64,000 nucleotides of DNA from Anoplopoma fimbria (lineage: Eukaryota; Chordata; Actinopteri; Perciformes; Anoplopomatidae), in the NCBI RefSeq assembly GCF_027596085.1, contig NC_072453.1, positions 6,505,448-6,569,447 of the forward strand, given 5' to 3'. The notes below the pieces were generated by a model. It was not told where the DNA came from and did no database searches. It saw nothing but the letters and a program-made list of their open reading frames with translations. The translations under genes were made by a program, and so were the position numbers. Shown in pieces: positions 13,065 to 40,139 of the stretch; positions within the stretch are counted from its first letter, which is position 1, and each line of letters starts with the position of its first letter.

Positions 13065-13681
13065 CATTTTTTTCTTCTTTTTCTCTTTATAACACTTTCT
13101 CTTGAAAAAGACAAATTTGTATGCATTGGAAGTTGGCAGGAAGTCTGAGAAATGGCAGGTTGCGTAGATTGCCCTCGGATCACCGGCCTCACACTGACCG
13201 GCATCGCCAGATCAGATGAAATTTTGGCCTCCCCAGAGCTTATACTCTGAGATAAATAAACACTGATGAAGAGAAATAACATAAACACAAGTAAAGTGAC
13301 ACTGAGTGGTGAGTGAGAAAAGACAGAATGCATTTTTTATGAAATATCTAATTATAGAATCATTAGCACCACCACAGTGTATGGGCAGAAAACACAAATG
13401 TCTGGATGGCAGGATGAGCTGCTGAGAGGAGCAACACCATGGGACTCTTAAACAGCTTCTTAGCTTTGGAAGCAGTCTTTGGTCACAAATCAAAACAACA
13501 ACGGCATGTGCCAGTGATGGATGGTGTCCATTTCCACAGCTGGAGGATGTGATCCTGAGCTTCTCTTTGATGGTTAAAGTAGAAGTAGTACTGGAGTCTT
13601 CTGTGGCAGTCATTAACACGTCTTCACAGCTTGTTATTACTGTGAAAAGCCATCTAGTCTCCAGTGCCAAAGTTAGCGTGG

Positions 13682-23473
<9,792 letters not shown>

Positions 23474-23912
23474 GGTCCTGCATCCGAGCTGCTGCGCTCT
23501 GATCCGCGGATGTCTGCGAGAAACCGATGGATGGCTCTCCTCGCTTGAAAGTTATCAATCAGGTATAGGTGCGTGAAAACACGTGCAGGTCCATTGAAAA
23601 ACCTAAAAAAAAATATCTCACGGATGGCGAAAAAAAGCTCGGATCAAGATCTCGCCGTTGTTCTGTGGCTGCTGCCCGCCCAATAAGATCCCTGTCCTCC
23701 TTGAGAGGCTCTTCACTTAGTGACTTTCTTCTTCGGAGGAGGAGGAGGAGGAATAAATCAAAGCATCAAGTGATGCTGGAGGCTGAGATGAAGACACCGC
23801 AGGCTGGGATCCCTCCTCTGAGCGCCCACCATCACACAACCTGCCAAGCAGCGGGAGGAAGGTGCGTGTTTATCTTTCGCTCCTCCAGTGGTCCGCATGA
23901 CCCAGTTCAGAA

Positions 23913-23958
<46 letters not shown>
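23913..23958 (+). repeat. (CA)n microsatellite upstream of sbk1
   Basis: About 23 CA units. Confidence 0.96.
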
Positions 23959-23965
<7 letters not shown>

Positions 23966-24155
23966 CTGAGGCGAACCCATTCACTCACATCCACGCATGG
24001 GGGCTCTTCAAACCTCTGCTCTCTGCAGCATCCATGGACCAAATCTACATGTTCCCACTCTCTCTCTCTCTCTCTCTCTCAACTCAGCTCTGCGACTTGC
24101 TCTCACTGTCTGTCGGTCAGTCTGTTTTAGTCCGTCGGTCCAGCGGGACTCTGGG

Positions 24156-24207
24156 GGTGAGGAGGAGGATGAGGAGGAGGAGGATGAGGAGGAGGATGAG
24201 GAGGAGG
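24156..24207 (+). repeat. GAG/GAT purine-rich tract
   Basis: Imperfect GAGGAGGAT repeats in the sbk1 upstream region; the acidic open frame across it is low complexity. Confidence 0.85.
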
Positions 24208-25639
24208 GGGGTCGGTCTCAGATCTCGCTCCTATGCTGGTCCTACCAGTCAGCTCCCTCATTGTTCGCCGTCTCCACCCTCTGGTAAACTAATACGCTCC
24301 CGTGTCCCGGGTCCTAGCGCCTGAACGTACCCATCCAACCCCCCAATGCGTCGACGAGATTTTTTACTTTAGATTCATGCTTTGGAGCAACAACAAGCTG
24401 CTCCTCTCTTGCATAATTCAACAGCTTATGGCCTCGAGTTCTTCACGCGGTGACTTTGCCAACTGTCCTTATTAGGTAACAGCGAGGCAAGACATTCAAT
24501 TAATGCAGTGCCCTGGCAGCTCCCCTTTACTGTACATGTTTAACAACAGGCCTCCTGCCAGACAAGTTTGCCAAGCAAAACAGATTGGACTGAGAAAACA
24601 GCATCGACATAGAAGGGATAACCTTAATGCATCATCATCAAACACCACTGATCAGATGGGTGGATGGCTTCTGCTCATGAAGGGAAAAATATTTTACTAA
24701 TCTTGATCTCACATCAGACCCTCAAATGGCAATCACGTCTAATACAGTTATGGTAGAAGGTTCTTTTTATTCCTATGAGTTATTGATTTTTACATATGCA
24801 TATACCTTTTTCTGCCTTCTCAGTTCTCCCAGCCCAGATTTACATTGAAGAGATGCGGGTCAGGCTCATGCTGAGAAGAGTGAAATATAAACTGTTTTCA
24901 AGCAATACAGATCAGTGGGAAGGGTTAGAGAGAGGAAGATTGAAGCCTTGGAGAAAAAACAGTCAGTAAAGGGGAATATGATCTTCCTGTTTCCTGAAAC
25001 AAAGTTATTTGACTCTGACCATTTTGTTTTAGTGGGGGAGATGGTGGATGTGAAATAACTGCATCTTCAATTTACAATCTGTAGACATATGACATCCTCT
25101 GTCCCAGTGCCCTCACATCGGTACAGGAAAAACTCCTTTAAAAATCAACCTTTAACGGGGAGAAGAAATAGGAAGAAACCTATGGGAGAGCAACAGAGGG
25201 CTCCCTCTCCCACTATGGGCAGATGTGCAATAGATGTCATGTGTACAGAACGAACAACATTATATAGTTACAACACATCCAATGCATATGATATAAATGA
25301 TTCATATAATGAGACTGTAAGCAGAATAATGATGGAAAAATTTCGACCACTAATAATAAGAGCAGTAGTGGATATAGCAGAATGATAATGATAATAAAAG
25401 CAGTAATGGTATCTGTAGAGCTAATAGTAATGTGCGAAATAATTATAATAATAATAATAATAGTAGCAGTGGGTGTCAGGCAGGACCACGGCAGGAGGTA
25501 CAACCAGGTTCCAGGTATAACCATGATTCATGGAAACCTGTGAGGCAGGAAAGCTCAAAGACTCTGGGGAAGAAGCAAAGTCAGTAAAGTGCATTAATGG
25601 AACTTAAATACATACAGAAGGAAAAAGAAAAGAAGAGAG

Positions 25640-26070
25640 AGGAGCTCAGTGTATCCTAGGAAGTCCCCCGGCAGTCTAGGCCTAAAGCAGCATAACTAGG
25701 GGCTGGATCAAGGCAAACCTGAGCCAGGCCTAACTATAAGCTTAATCAAAAAGGAAAGACTTAAACCTACTCTATAATGTGTGAATGAGTGTGTCTGCCT
25801 TCCGGAATAAAACTGGAAGCTGGTTCCATAGAAGAGGAGCTTGATAGCTGAAGGCTCTGGCTCCCATCTTACTTTTTGAGACTCTAGGAAGCACAAGTAA
25901 CCCTGCATTCATGGAGCGCATCTCTATAGTGGGGTAATATGGTAATATAAGCTCCTTAAAATATAATGGTACCTGGGCCATTAGGGCTTTGTATGTGAGG
26001 AGATTTTTAATTTGATCTTGATTTTTCAGGAAGCCAGTGCAGCGAAGCTAATACAGGAGTAATATGATAT
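25640..26070 (-). mobile_element. Antisense LINE-derived fragment
   Basis: On the minus strand the frame at 25981-25772 includes KMGARAFSYQAPLLWNQLPV, the ending typical of fish non-LTR retrotransposon polyproteins (ARAFS-APxLWN-LP). The plus strand also resembles a repeat common in teleost contigs (CAGCATAACTAGGGGCTGG and neighbours). No full reverse transcriptase is present; limits approximate. Confidence 0.65.
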
Positions 26071-27282
26071 ATTCAGCACATCTTTGAGACATTCAGGTGT
26101 CTCACACAGAAGAGTTAGGTCAACAGGCAGCGAGGCGAAGAGTTTCCTTGGGGTCATCAGAGCCGTCATAAATCAAAGTGAAGGGCAAGCACTGCAGGCT
26201 GAGAGCAGAGAGCATCGAGGGTCAAAACACTCCAGGGACACACACCTCTGAGCTGTGAACAAATAGAGCAGGACTGCTCCTCCTCTCTCCTCCTCTCTCC
26301 TTTTTCAGCCACCAGACTCACGTCCTAGTTTTTACTTTTTTATGTGTCACCTCAAGTTCTCCACGTCTTTTTGCAAGGGGGTGGCCTTGTTTTTTCACTG
26401 TTCTCAAATGTATCTTCATGCACAGTTTACTTTGTGTCCTAGCTGCTCTAGAAACTGCATTGTCATCCTGGAGGGATATTATCACAGGGCATCAAGCTAT
26501 GGTTGTCTTAGAGTTTGTGGACTTCTATGCCGTTTGTGAACCACAATTAGATTCAACTTTTATTTCACCCCGCACTGTTTTTAGAACAGGGTTATATCTA
26601 CATCAGTTAGGAAGAAACAAGAATAAGGTTTTGTGTTCTTCTTCCTGTGAAGAAGAACACAAAAAATCATGAAAGTAAACTTTAACTATCAGGGCACTCT
26701 ACAAACCACACTTAATGTGTCTGTGAGAGTATTTGATTGTCATAGGTGATTTCATCATTAGGAAATGTAGGAAGAAAGTAGATTGTCTTGTGTATAAAGA
26801 TGTAGATGAGCAGTATCCTTTAAAAACACTTTGAAATCTTAAACACTTTGTGCAGAAAAAAAATCTGCTTAATCTCTAATTTAGCAACATTGAACAGCTA
26901 AACTTTGAAAGAAGAGAGATTTTTTTGTTCCCTTTATATAACATGTGGAGTAAGATAGGCAAAAGAAAAGTTAGGAATTGAATTCTAGAGGACGCTGCAT
27001 TCACAGCTCTAACCCAGCCCTCATACCTCCAGGCATTAGTCTGATCTTCCACAGCAGTGAGCAGACCCTTTCTGTCTCTCAGCTCTCTCTTCCTCTGCCT
27101 CTTTCACTCCTTCAGTCTCACCTTGCTCCACAAAGATAGAACAGCAAAGTCTTGTCACATCGTTTTTCACAATCCAAAAACAGAAAAAGCAATTTACAAC
27201 CACATCCCCCTGAATCATAGTCCTTACCTTCTCTACTGACTCAAAATCAACCCATAATCCCTCAATTTTATTTTGCTCTAGT

Positions 27283-27318
<36 letters not shown>

Positions 27319-27614
27319 TATGTGATGGCAAGGACACATGTAAATGCAAATGAGGGATTACCTTGGTTTAACTTTGCAGTGATTCCCTGAGTTAGCAAAA
27401 CGTTCATACATCTCAGAAGGAAAAACAAACCAGAATTAATTGTAAAGATGTTTTTGAAAGACTAACAGAAAACACACAAACAATTCTCTAGATATATAAA
27501 AACTCTCACATTCTTACAGTACTTCTTAAAACTGTGTTTGTTATTTACAAATTCCATGCAAAAAAACCCCCAAAAGTCGTTTATTCCTTGTTTTAAATCG
27601 ACAATTCATTTTGT
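26071..27614. other. Intergenic between sbk1 and rdh13
   Basis: Apart from the poly(T) run nothing is recognised; the two genes are divergently arranged, roughly 4.3 kb between start codons. Confidence 0.55.
27286..27314 (+). repeat. Poly(T), 29 nt
   Basis: Homopolymer about 450 nt upstream of rdh13; produces a poly-Lys artefact frame on the other strand. Confidence 0.95.
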
Positions 27615-27639
27615 ACTGCATTTCCCACAATACCATTGG
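27615..27639 (+). promoter_or_regulatory. rdh13 promoter: ZNF143-like motif with adjoining inverted CCAAT box
   Basis: ACTGCATTTCCCACAATACC resembles the vertebrate ZNF143/STAF consensus (ACTACA-TTCCCA-AATGC type). It is followed at 27635-27639 by ATTGG, an inverted CCAAT box, about 130-150 nt upstream of the rdh13 ATG. Position and motif pairing suit a housekeeping promoter. Motif match is by eye. Confidence 0.5.
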
Positions 27640-27755
27640 GCCTTATGCTCACTCGATGACGCTAAAAACATGCGCGCATAACCTTGTGGCACCGGTTGAG
27701 TACTGTCAAACCAATTGAAGAAACGGTGTTAAAAACCAGTTTTTGATGCTTTATA

Positions 27756-27763
27756 TGACGTCA
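27756..27763 (+). promoter_or_regulatory. Perfect palindromic CRE next to the rdh13 start codon
   Basis: TGACGTCA, the full CREB/ATF site, ends 2 nt before the rdh13 ATG. It would sit in the 5'UTR or core promoter. Binding is not demonstrated. Confidence 0.5.
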
Positions 27764-27765
27764 AC

Positions 27766-32414
<4,649 letters not shown>

Positions 32415-32522
32415 ACCTGCTCTGGCCTCTGGGCCGGTAGGGGATAATGGACCTTTATTGCTTGAGCTGTGTCTGGCTCATTGGAGCAATTAACTGTCGG
32501 AGTTAATTAGTCTGGTTGTCTG

Positions 32523-32528
32523 AATAAA
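32523..32528 (+). promoter_or_regulatory. rdh13 polyadenylation signal
   Basis: AATAAA 108 nt after the rdh13 stop codon, followed by TG/T-rich sequence. Probable 3' end of the transcript. Confidence 0.65.
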
Positions 32529-34420
32529 GTATTTTGTACATGCATTGATGTTCCTGCATCAGGATATTTTCTTTCAAACATTTTTAACAAGCAGACTTTG
32601 ACAAAGGACTCTTTTTTGGAAGAGCAAGACTATGTATCATTTTAAAGAACACTTGTTTCCTAACAAATATCGACACACACTTACTCACTTCAGTAGACTC
32701 AGGGGTTTTGCTGCTACAGCCTCCCTTGGTCTGGTATGACCAGTAGCTTATAGTGGCCAATGTTAGCTAACGCTTGCAACCTTTGACAATAAGAAGTCAG
32801 TTTGTTTGTTTGTTTGGTTGACTTTATGACCCTACTCTACTTGTGCTACTGTTAAAGAAGGTTTTTAGCATTTACCATTGAATAAGTTTCATATTCTTAC
32901 TTTAAGTTATTTGTATTTGTTCAAACACATTGGGAAAATGGTATAAACAGTGCTGCATAAATAATCTTAAGTAAAGAGGTAAAAATGAAACGCCAAAGTA
33001 TTGTTTGCATTTTGTAATACCATGTAATTTACAAGTGCCTTCATCATATCAAGTTTTATTGTAAAATTTAAAAAAAAACCTGAAAATGTAAAATCTCCAC
33101 CATGAAACAATGGAGCCATTGTTGTTTTTATGCCTGTTGGAACATTTCACAGACAGTATTCAACATTTATCTACACAGACACCAGGAAAACGAGTAAATC
33201 AAGTTTTAGTAAATTGAACCATTTCTGTTTATTTATTATATATTATTATGTATATTATATATTATTACATATTGTTTGCAGAGAGAGGCATTCTCACACG
33301 TTTACTTCAGGTTCATATTGAGAGACAAATGGCGCCATCTGGCTGTTGGCATCAAATTACAGACTGTTGTGACACATTTTTGACATTTTTCATACAAATC
33401 ATGTGTAACTGCTGACCATTTATCCCAATGTGTTTCAAGCTTGTGAATGTTTTTTCTGTATCCTGGAAGCCTTTGATTTACTTTATTTAAACCTGGTTAG
33501 AAAGTCAGTTTGATAATCAATCATAGAAACATTATCTGCTTAAAGAAAAATCTTATTTGTGTTAATGTTGCATGGTAATCCAATGCAGATTGCATTAGAC
33601 TGAAATGCACTGCAAATAAATGAAATAAAGTTTATGAAAACAGACAATGCAAATGTATTTTCATCATGTGATGTGTGTACTATAATATACTTCATTCACA
33701 TAAGCTTATATCAAGAAGGTAGACAAACACATCCAAAACAGGGATATGCTTTGAAGAATGTCAGAACACTGGAATTTAATTTAAGGTTAACCCACCCTGT
33801 TAAAACCTTCTATGGTGTAAAAAGCACAAGCATCCAATATCTGTTATACTGTTCTGCTTTTGCTGTTTACTACTGCCTCTTGAAAAACAAATCAAGTTAC
33901 TAAAGCACTCATCTTTCAATTCTGATACGCTCAGACCTCTCAGTGTAAAATACCAATATCCATCCCAACAGTATTAGAGGGATCCATTGCACAGGGCTTT
34001 TTCCAACAGTAAATCCCAAAGTACAGATCAATAAGGGCCACTCTTAGACTAATGCACACTGATGAGCATCAGCCCTGAAACTGTAAACCATGGATCGTTT
34101 ATTTCAGTGTTGGTTTACCATCCTAGTGGATGATGTTATTGTAGATGAGCAACAGAATCACTGAGTTATCCTTTGCTCTCCAGATTGTCAAAGACCTTAC
34201 AATCCCTAGAGCAAGATTCTGTCCGATATATAGTTTCTCTTTCTGGCATGAATCAAATCCAATCCTGACCTCTAAAGTCGAGTGCTCACAGTATTTTCTG
34301 ACTTTTTTAACCCCGATGTATGCATAGTTTTGCTACAATAATAAATGCTTTATTAAATAAACGAGAATAAGTTAGGAATGAAAGATATTTGTGCTCTTGA
34401 ACACAACTCGACGGGACATA
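32529..34420. other. Intergenic between rdh13 and decr2
   Basis: AT-rich, no supported gene. rdh13 and decr2 are in the same direction. Confidence 0.6.
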
Positions 34421-34617
34421 TTGCCCATAATGCATCGCAAAAGGATGGCGAAAAAGTTTACGTCCAAGGTACAAATAGTTCCTGCTGAAAAGAAACAAGT
34501 AACGGGTGAAGCATAAATGTAAGGCGGCTTGTCCAAGTTAGTTAGCTGCTTCGTCTACGAGGAGCTGGACGGTACTTCTCTACACCGTGACAGAACTAGG
34601 TTGTTTCTCTCAGAAGG
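34421..34617 (+). promoter_or_regulatory. Likely decr2 promoter and non-coding first exon
   Basis: A locally CpG-richer patch holds a ZNF143-like TTGCCCATAATGCATCGC (34421-34438) and a YY1-like GGATGGCG just after it. It ends at a good donor (CAGAAG|GTAATA at about 34617). A TTTATCAG|A acceptor immediately before the decr2 ATG would complete a 5'UTR intron of about 530 nt. The exon start is unknown; this is inference from motifs and splice sites. Confidence 0.45.
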
Positions 34618-35150
34618 TAATATAAGAAGGTCATTTCGCAATCCTCAGAGTTAAAGGCTGATGTTACACAACTGTAGGAAGCAGGAGACAGGTTCAATAG
34701 TTACAGTAGTGTCAGTTTATTTGACACAGTCAGTTTTTAAAGGTGCACTGTTGTGAGGCAGTTATCTGAAACATGACTGTAAGTTTAGTGCCTTGAAAAC
34801 TCACCTGTTGTTTATTAACACGATTGCAGTAAAATTGCTGTCAAATGCACCTCTGCTTTATTTTGAAAATTTGAACGGGTTAAATGACAAAACACACAAA
34901 TTCATCAAATTAAAAGCATAACATAGTATTAAGAAGACTTTTTCTAAGATTGAAAGACAGTAAAAACAACCCTTTTTTAAATTTCTGACTAACCTGACAA
35001 CAATTATTAGCTTCATCAAACTACTTCAAAGTACTATTCTATCGTAAGGTGAATGTGCAATGCCTTCAATTACAGACCAGTCATTTACTGCATTGTGGGT
35101 ATGGTAATGGCGCTTTGATTGAATCTAATTAACATGCATTATTTATCAGA

Positions 35151-38100
35151 ATGGCAGAGCCACAGAGAAAAGGAGAGCTGCTGCCTGAAGATGTTGGCAC
35201 AGATGACTGCCTGACTTCATACACACACATCTACAGTCCAGATTTACTAAAGTACGTATGGAAACATGCTTTTAAATATAGTTCCCATTGCCTAGTGTGA
35301 TTTTAGAGTGAGTGAAATAAATGTTGTTGATATGCTTGCTACTGTAATAACCACATTAAGTAACCTTTGAGGGTTTGCACTTTATTTTTCAGAGATCAGG
35401 TTGCTTTTATAACAGGTGGTGGATCTGGCATCGGACTCAGGATAGCTGAAATCTTCATGAGGTGAGAGGATTACCTGATTGTTTCTCCATAACAAGCCCA
35501 GATCATGCAGAAATATCATACTATATTTAGTCAAATTTCACTCCTTACATTCACATACATTAATGGTGCATGTATAGCAGAAGAATATATTCATGTACAA
35601 TTAATGCTCTTTCACCATAATTTCATTACTATTACTCTAACACAGTCAAACGTGTGAGGGAAATATTATGTAGGTGTACTTTAAACCTCCTGGTTTTGTT
35701 ATCTGACAGTCAGATAACAAAATTAACACATTTCGCTTGTGTGACAAAGTTGACATAGTTCAATGATTGACTCATGTGGAAGAAATTCATGATCTTTTAT
35801 AGAAATCAGCAACACACATTGTTATTGCATCTGTTGTTGTCCTGGCTGTCTAGTTAGCCAGCAGTGAGATTAACCCCAAGAAGAGGCTACTGTTCTTGAC
35901 TTGAACATTAACCTCATCTCACAATATGGGTGCCTGCGGGATTTCATCACATTTTTAACCTTGCATTCATTGTCTCCTGTCCCCAATCCTCTATCCTACT
36001 GGTTTGGCATAAGTTATTCCCTCTCTCTCTCTGTATCAGCCTTATTATAGCAAGTATTACATATTCATGTTCTAATCATCACAATACAGCATGCGGCCAT
36101 TAGTAATGTTATTGTTGTAATATTTCTTTATTTTCTTTCAGGCATGGCTGTGACACAGTGATTGCAAGCAGGAACTTGGACAAGCTCAAAGAGGTGATTC
36201 TTCTTAAATACATATCACAATCCTAAATGGGGCGGCTGTGGCGTAGTGGAGAGCAAGGTAGTTCTCCAATCAGAGGGTCCGTGGTTCGATACCTGGCTTC
36301 AGCAGTCGATGTGTCCTTGGGCAAGACAGTTAACCCCAAGTTGCTCCCGAAGGCTTGCCATCGGTGTGGACTGGATGTTGCATGAATGTTAGTTAGAGTC
36401 TTGATGGTGGCACCTTGCATGGTAGCCTGTCATCAGTGTGTGAATGATATGTAATATACTACTGATTGTAAGTCGCGTTGGATAAAAGCGTCTGCTAAAT
36501 GACTGTAATGTAATGTACCTTGAACCGTAAATAGATATTAATGTATTTTCCTTATTGGGAAATGATTGTTTGTCTTCCATAGGCAGCTAAAAAGCTGTCG
36601 GCAGCGTCAGGACGCCGCTGCCTCCCTTTGTGTCTGGATGTGAGGCGGCCTGAGAGCATCGCAGCTGCTGTGGATGATACACTGAAAGAGTTAGGACGCA
36701 TAGACATCCTCATTAACAGTATGTGACCTCTTAGTAACCTGCCTAAAACTTTTTGTACTGCTGATAACTGTGTTTGTGGTGGGAGCTGTCCTGCACACAG
36801 TCTCTCCCACTCTTTGTCATTATATAATGCATCCTGCCAAATTAGGTGTAAAATAATTTTGTCTGTAGGGCAAATATGCGCAAATGCACTTTGAACACAA
36901 GGTCAAGTGTGAAGGATTTTAGTTTAATCATCAACTATCCTGATGCTGTATCTACCTTTTTTATCTTCTATCTTTGTACCCTAGTCCCATCTACAAACTG
37001 TTACGTCACTAAATAACATGTACTGTACATGTACTACATGATTAATGCATCTATAAAAACATGTTTTATGGCTTTGCTTAAAGTCCCTGTTGCTGTCGTT
37101 GACAGATGCTGCTGGAAACTTCCTCTGCCCAGCTGCCTCACTCTCCTTCAATGCCTTCAAGACAGTAATGGAGATAGACACTATGGGTACATTCAACACC
37201 AGCAAGGTGGTTTATGAGAAGTGGTTCCAGGTACAGTACATTTCCTGTCAGTGTGACACAATATGTCTCCAGTTCAATGTGAGGGAGTTATAAGTACTCT
37301 TTTTGATACCTCGTTGAGCTGAAATGACGATAAAACAAGCTAAAGGAGTCAATCATTTTCATTAGGATTAACTCTCTGCAAGTCACTCTGGTCACCACAA
37401 GAGGGCAGTAAAGATCAGAGAACACTAAATACTTTGTTTCTAAATGGGATTTTAACTGCTGCCTCTGCCCTCTAAAAGCACAGATTTGATTATTAACCCA
37501 TTGCATTTACTTTGATTCTGCCATCATGTTTGTATGCAGGCTCATGGTGGCAACATAGTAAATATCTCTGCAACACTTGGATACAGGGGACAGGGCCTCC
37601 AGGTGCATGCTGGCTCTGCTAAAGCTGCAAATGGTAAGAGCTTTCATACTGTTAGATAATTATATCAAAAAATAGAATTGATGACTTAATCTTGCCTCTG
37701 CTTTCCCCAGATGCCATGACCAAGCACCTGGCTGTGGAGTGGGGGCCCAGTGGGGTGAGAGTCAATACTGTGGCTCCAGGTCCTGTATCTGGCACGGAGG
37801 GCTTCCGCAGACTGGGTAAAGAAGCAACTAAATATTGACAAAGTGGCTAATTTATAGCTTATACACTTAACAAGCAGTCTTTTATTATAAACAACGGTTT
37901 GATCTCTTTACAGTAAGAAACAATCAAACACACAACCCTAAGAAACGTATGGGAGGTTGTCCAGAAACTTACCTTTTTGGACTATTGTTATCAGCTGATA
38001 ATACCAAAATCACATATTTGTCACATGGCTTTTGTAACACTATTATATCATTATGTAAACTCATTATGAAATATCTCAACTGAAAAAAAATAGCAATAAG

Positions 38101-38717
38101 CAAACAAGCCAAGAAAAGGAAATGAAATCGAATTAATAAAAAGTTGAAATTGTTAGCTAATAGTAATTGATAAGCAGTTTAAATGTTAGCTAAAAGTAAT
38201 GACGAAATGGTAACTTGAGACGTCCAGCTACCTCTCAAAGTGGTAGTTGTACGAATGAAAACATAACAATGACATGACAGTTCAAATGTGTGATTTAAAA
38301 AAAAGTAACAATTACCACTTTTCTATAATTAGTAGTTTTAAATAACGTATAGTTATATTCCCTTCATAAGGACATATTTGGAACATGACGTGTGGTGCTA
38401 ATGAAACTTGTGTTCATTAGACAGGCCTGTCAGGGTCAGCCAAAGAATGTGTAACAGTGTAACAGCATGAATTGTCTTTTTCTTTGAATGCCTCAGGTGG
38501 TCACACAGTTGAGGCTGCTGGTGCGTTCCAGTCCATTCCTTTGCAGCGAGCCGGCAACAAGACAGAGATGGCCCACTGCACTCTGTTCTTGGCCAGCCGG
38601 GCCTCCTCCTATGTGACCGGAGCCATCTTGGTGGCGGACGGCGGGTCGTGGCTGACCTCACCCAACGACGTCTCCATGCTGATGGGTATAGCCTCCTCTA
38701 AATCTGCTAAACTCTGA
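35151..38717 (+). CDS. decr2: Peroxisomal 2,4-dienoyl-CoA reductase (DECR2), eight exons
   Basis: Exons 35151-35251, 35393-35461, 36142-36193, 36583-36718, 37106-37230, 37540-37633, 37711-37815 and 38497-38717 join to 903 nt (300 aa plus stop); human DECR2 is 292 aa. All introns are GT/AG and phases agree. SDR cofactor loop TGGGSGIG at 41-48; then GRIDILIN, the AAGNFLCPA segment, [35 protein letters not shown] and APGP-SGTEG, all DECR2 hallmarks. The C terminus AKL is a type 1 peroxisomal targeting signal. The enzyme uses NADPH to reduce 2,4-dienoyl-CoA during peroxisomal degradation of polyunsaturated fatty acids. The start ATG lies one base after an AG that looks like a splice acceptor, so a non-coding first exon upstream is likely. 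Intron 3 is mostly a SINE. Mitochondrial DECR1 is excluded by the AKL end and lack of a presequence. Confidence 0.96.
36229..36516 (+). mobile_element. tRNA-derived SINE in decr2 intron 3
   Basis: The tRNA-like head has GGCGTAGTGG and B box GGTTCGATACC. It shares the GTCCTTGGGC...CCCCAAGTTGCTCCC body with the copy at 1430. The 3' part contains GGATAAAAGCGTCTGCTAAA, the tail block common in teleost V-SINE-like elements. It makes up about three quarters of this 389-nt intron, in sense orientation. Confidence 0.8.
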
Positions 38718-38950
38718 ACAGGGGCTCTTTTGTCCTCCTCCTGACCCAGGTGTGTAGGAGGAGGTGCAGCTTGAGGTCCATGTCGAAAGACAATATGACT
38801 GAGAATGTGGTCGTGCTCTGCATTGTGTTGTGCCTGATTTATAGAGTTCAAGTCAAAGAGATTATTTAAGTGACAGGAAAACTGTATGACTTTTTATTAA
38901 TTCACTTGTCTCTCTAATTTTCTTTCAGGTTATTGGTCATCTGAAAAGAA

Positions 38951-38956
38951 AATAAA
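38951..38956 (+). promoter_or_regulatory. Candidate decr2 polyadenylation signal
   Basis: AATAAA about 235 nt after the decr2 stop. A second AATAAA at 39248-39253 could serve a longer 3'UTR. Confidence 0.45.
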
Positions 38957-40139
38957 CAAGTAAATTCTGAAAACAAAAGAGTAATTTAGGCCACCTGTAG
39001 TACTGATTATGCTACCTGTAAAGTATTTGGGGTTTATCTGACCCACTATTGCTTCAAGAGTGTATTGGTAAGTGGCAGGAGGAGTTGAACACTAACAGAC
39101 TGTATACTTACTGTATTATATGTGTTTACAATCTTAGTAATGGATCAATTTATCACAATACCGCTGTGTATTGTCATAATGCATTTCATGTCTAGTGATG
39201 TTAATCACATTCCATTTAATGTGATTTTTCAGTACCTCTCATGTATTAATAAAACATTTATAATTACAGTTAACTGTGACTGTTTCAGTTTACTATTGCA
39301 TGTCAATTGTTTTCTGCTAATGTACATACAATTTTATCTGTCTTGGATGCATTTTACTTTATCACTATCCCTTAGATTGCAAAATGTACAGAGGAGCAGA
39401 CTGTTTGTAAAGCAAATCCATTAGATTGAATTAGTGGTTCCTACCTACCTATGTGTCAGGACCCCAACATCTGAGGGGTGAAAAAGTTATTGGATAAAAA
39501 ATATACATTAACAATGACCAGTGTTTTTTGTCATTTCTTGTGACATATACTTACGTTGATTATAATGTGTTATGCGAGATTATATGACCAAAATGAGATA
39601 CAGCAATTGCAAACTTGAAGCTGTAGGTCGGAGGGGGGCGCCAAAACATTACAATTGCAACCATTTAACAGCCACTATTTTCTCAAAAAATAAATCTCTG
39701 TTCACTTGAGCTCTAAAACTATCTCATATTGGTTTATATGTTTTGATATCAACTGCTGAATAGTTCATGCTTACAGAAACTTTTCCTTTGCAAACATCTT
39801 CCCTGCTGAAATGTCATTGAACAAACTCCTCTAGCTAACCTGTGTGAAAGGGTGCTTACTTAAAATGCTTTCAATATGAGTTCAGGACAATGTTTCGGAT
39901 TAAACCACCGATATAAGCAGCAGTTGAAAGCTGCTATGAAGCCAGATACTGCGGGGTATTTTGTACGCTTGCGTGAAACGTCAGTGCTGTGTATGCGGCT
40001 GGAGGAGGAGGAGGAGGAGGAGGAGGATGGGACACTGCTGATGCTGATGCGAGAGCTTTCTGTGTCTGTGATCAACATAGGTGGACTGTCTGCCAAACGA
40101 TGCAGCTTTTCTTTTTTCTTTTCTTTTTTTAATAACTAA
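38957..40139. other. Intergenic between decr2 and rab11fip3
   Basis: Short gap carrying a second polyA signal (39248-39253) and the GGA tract. No supported gene. Confidence 0.55.
39999..40026 (+). repeat. (GGA)n tract between decr2 and rab11fip3
   Basis: Nine GGA units; lies inside an 87-codon open frame (39876-40139) I do not regard as a gene. Confidence 0.9.

Larger units (their letters stand above)
23474..24330 (-). promoter_or_regulatory. Likely sbk1 5'UTR/promoter region, GC-richer with simple repeats
   Basis: Directly upstream of the putative sbk1 start. The stretch is richer in G+C and CpG than its surroundings and contains a CA tract (23913-23958), a CT tract (about 24058-24080) and a purine-rich GAG/GAT tract (about 24156-24207). 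Open frames across it are low-complexity products of these repeats. Assignment as promoter/5'UTR is inference from position; no TATA box or mapped start is visible. Confidence 0.4.

Noticed and set aside
27036..27428. Minus-strand frame with poly-Lys
   Set aside because: Runs through the 29-nt poly(T) tract and has no recognisable content.
39876..40139. 87-codon frame between decr2 and rab11fip3
   Set aside because: Poly-Glu and Phe-rich stretches come from GGA and T-rich tracts; no recognisable domain.
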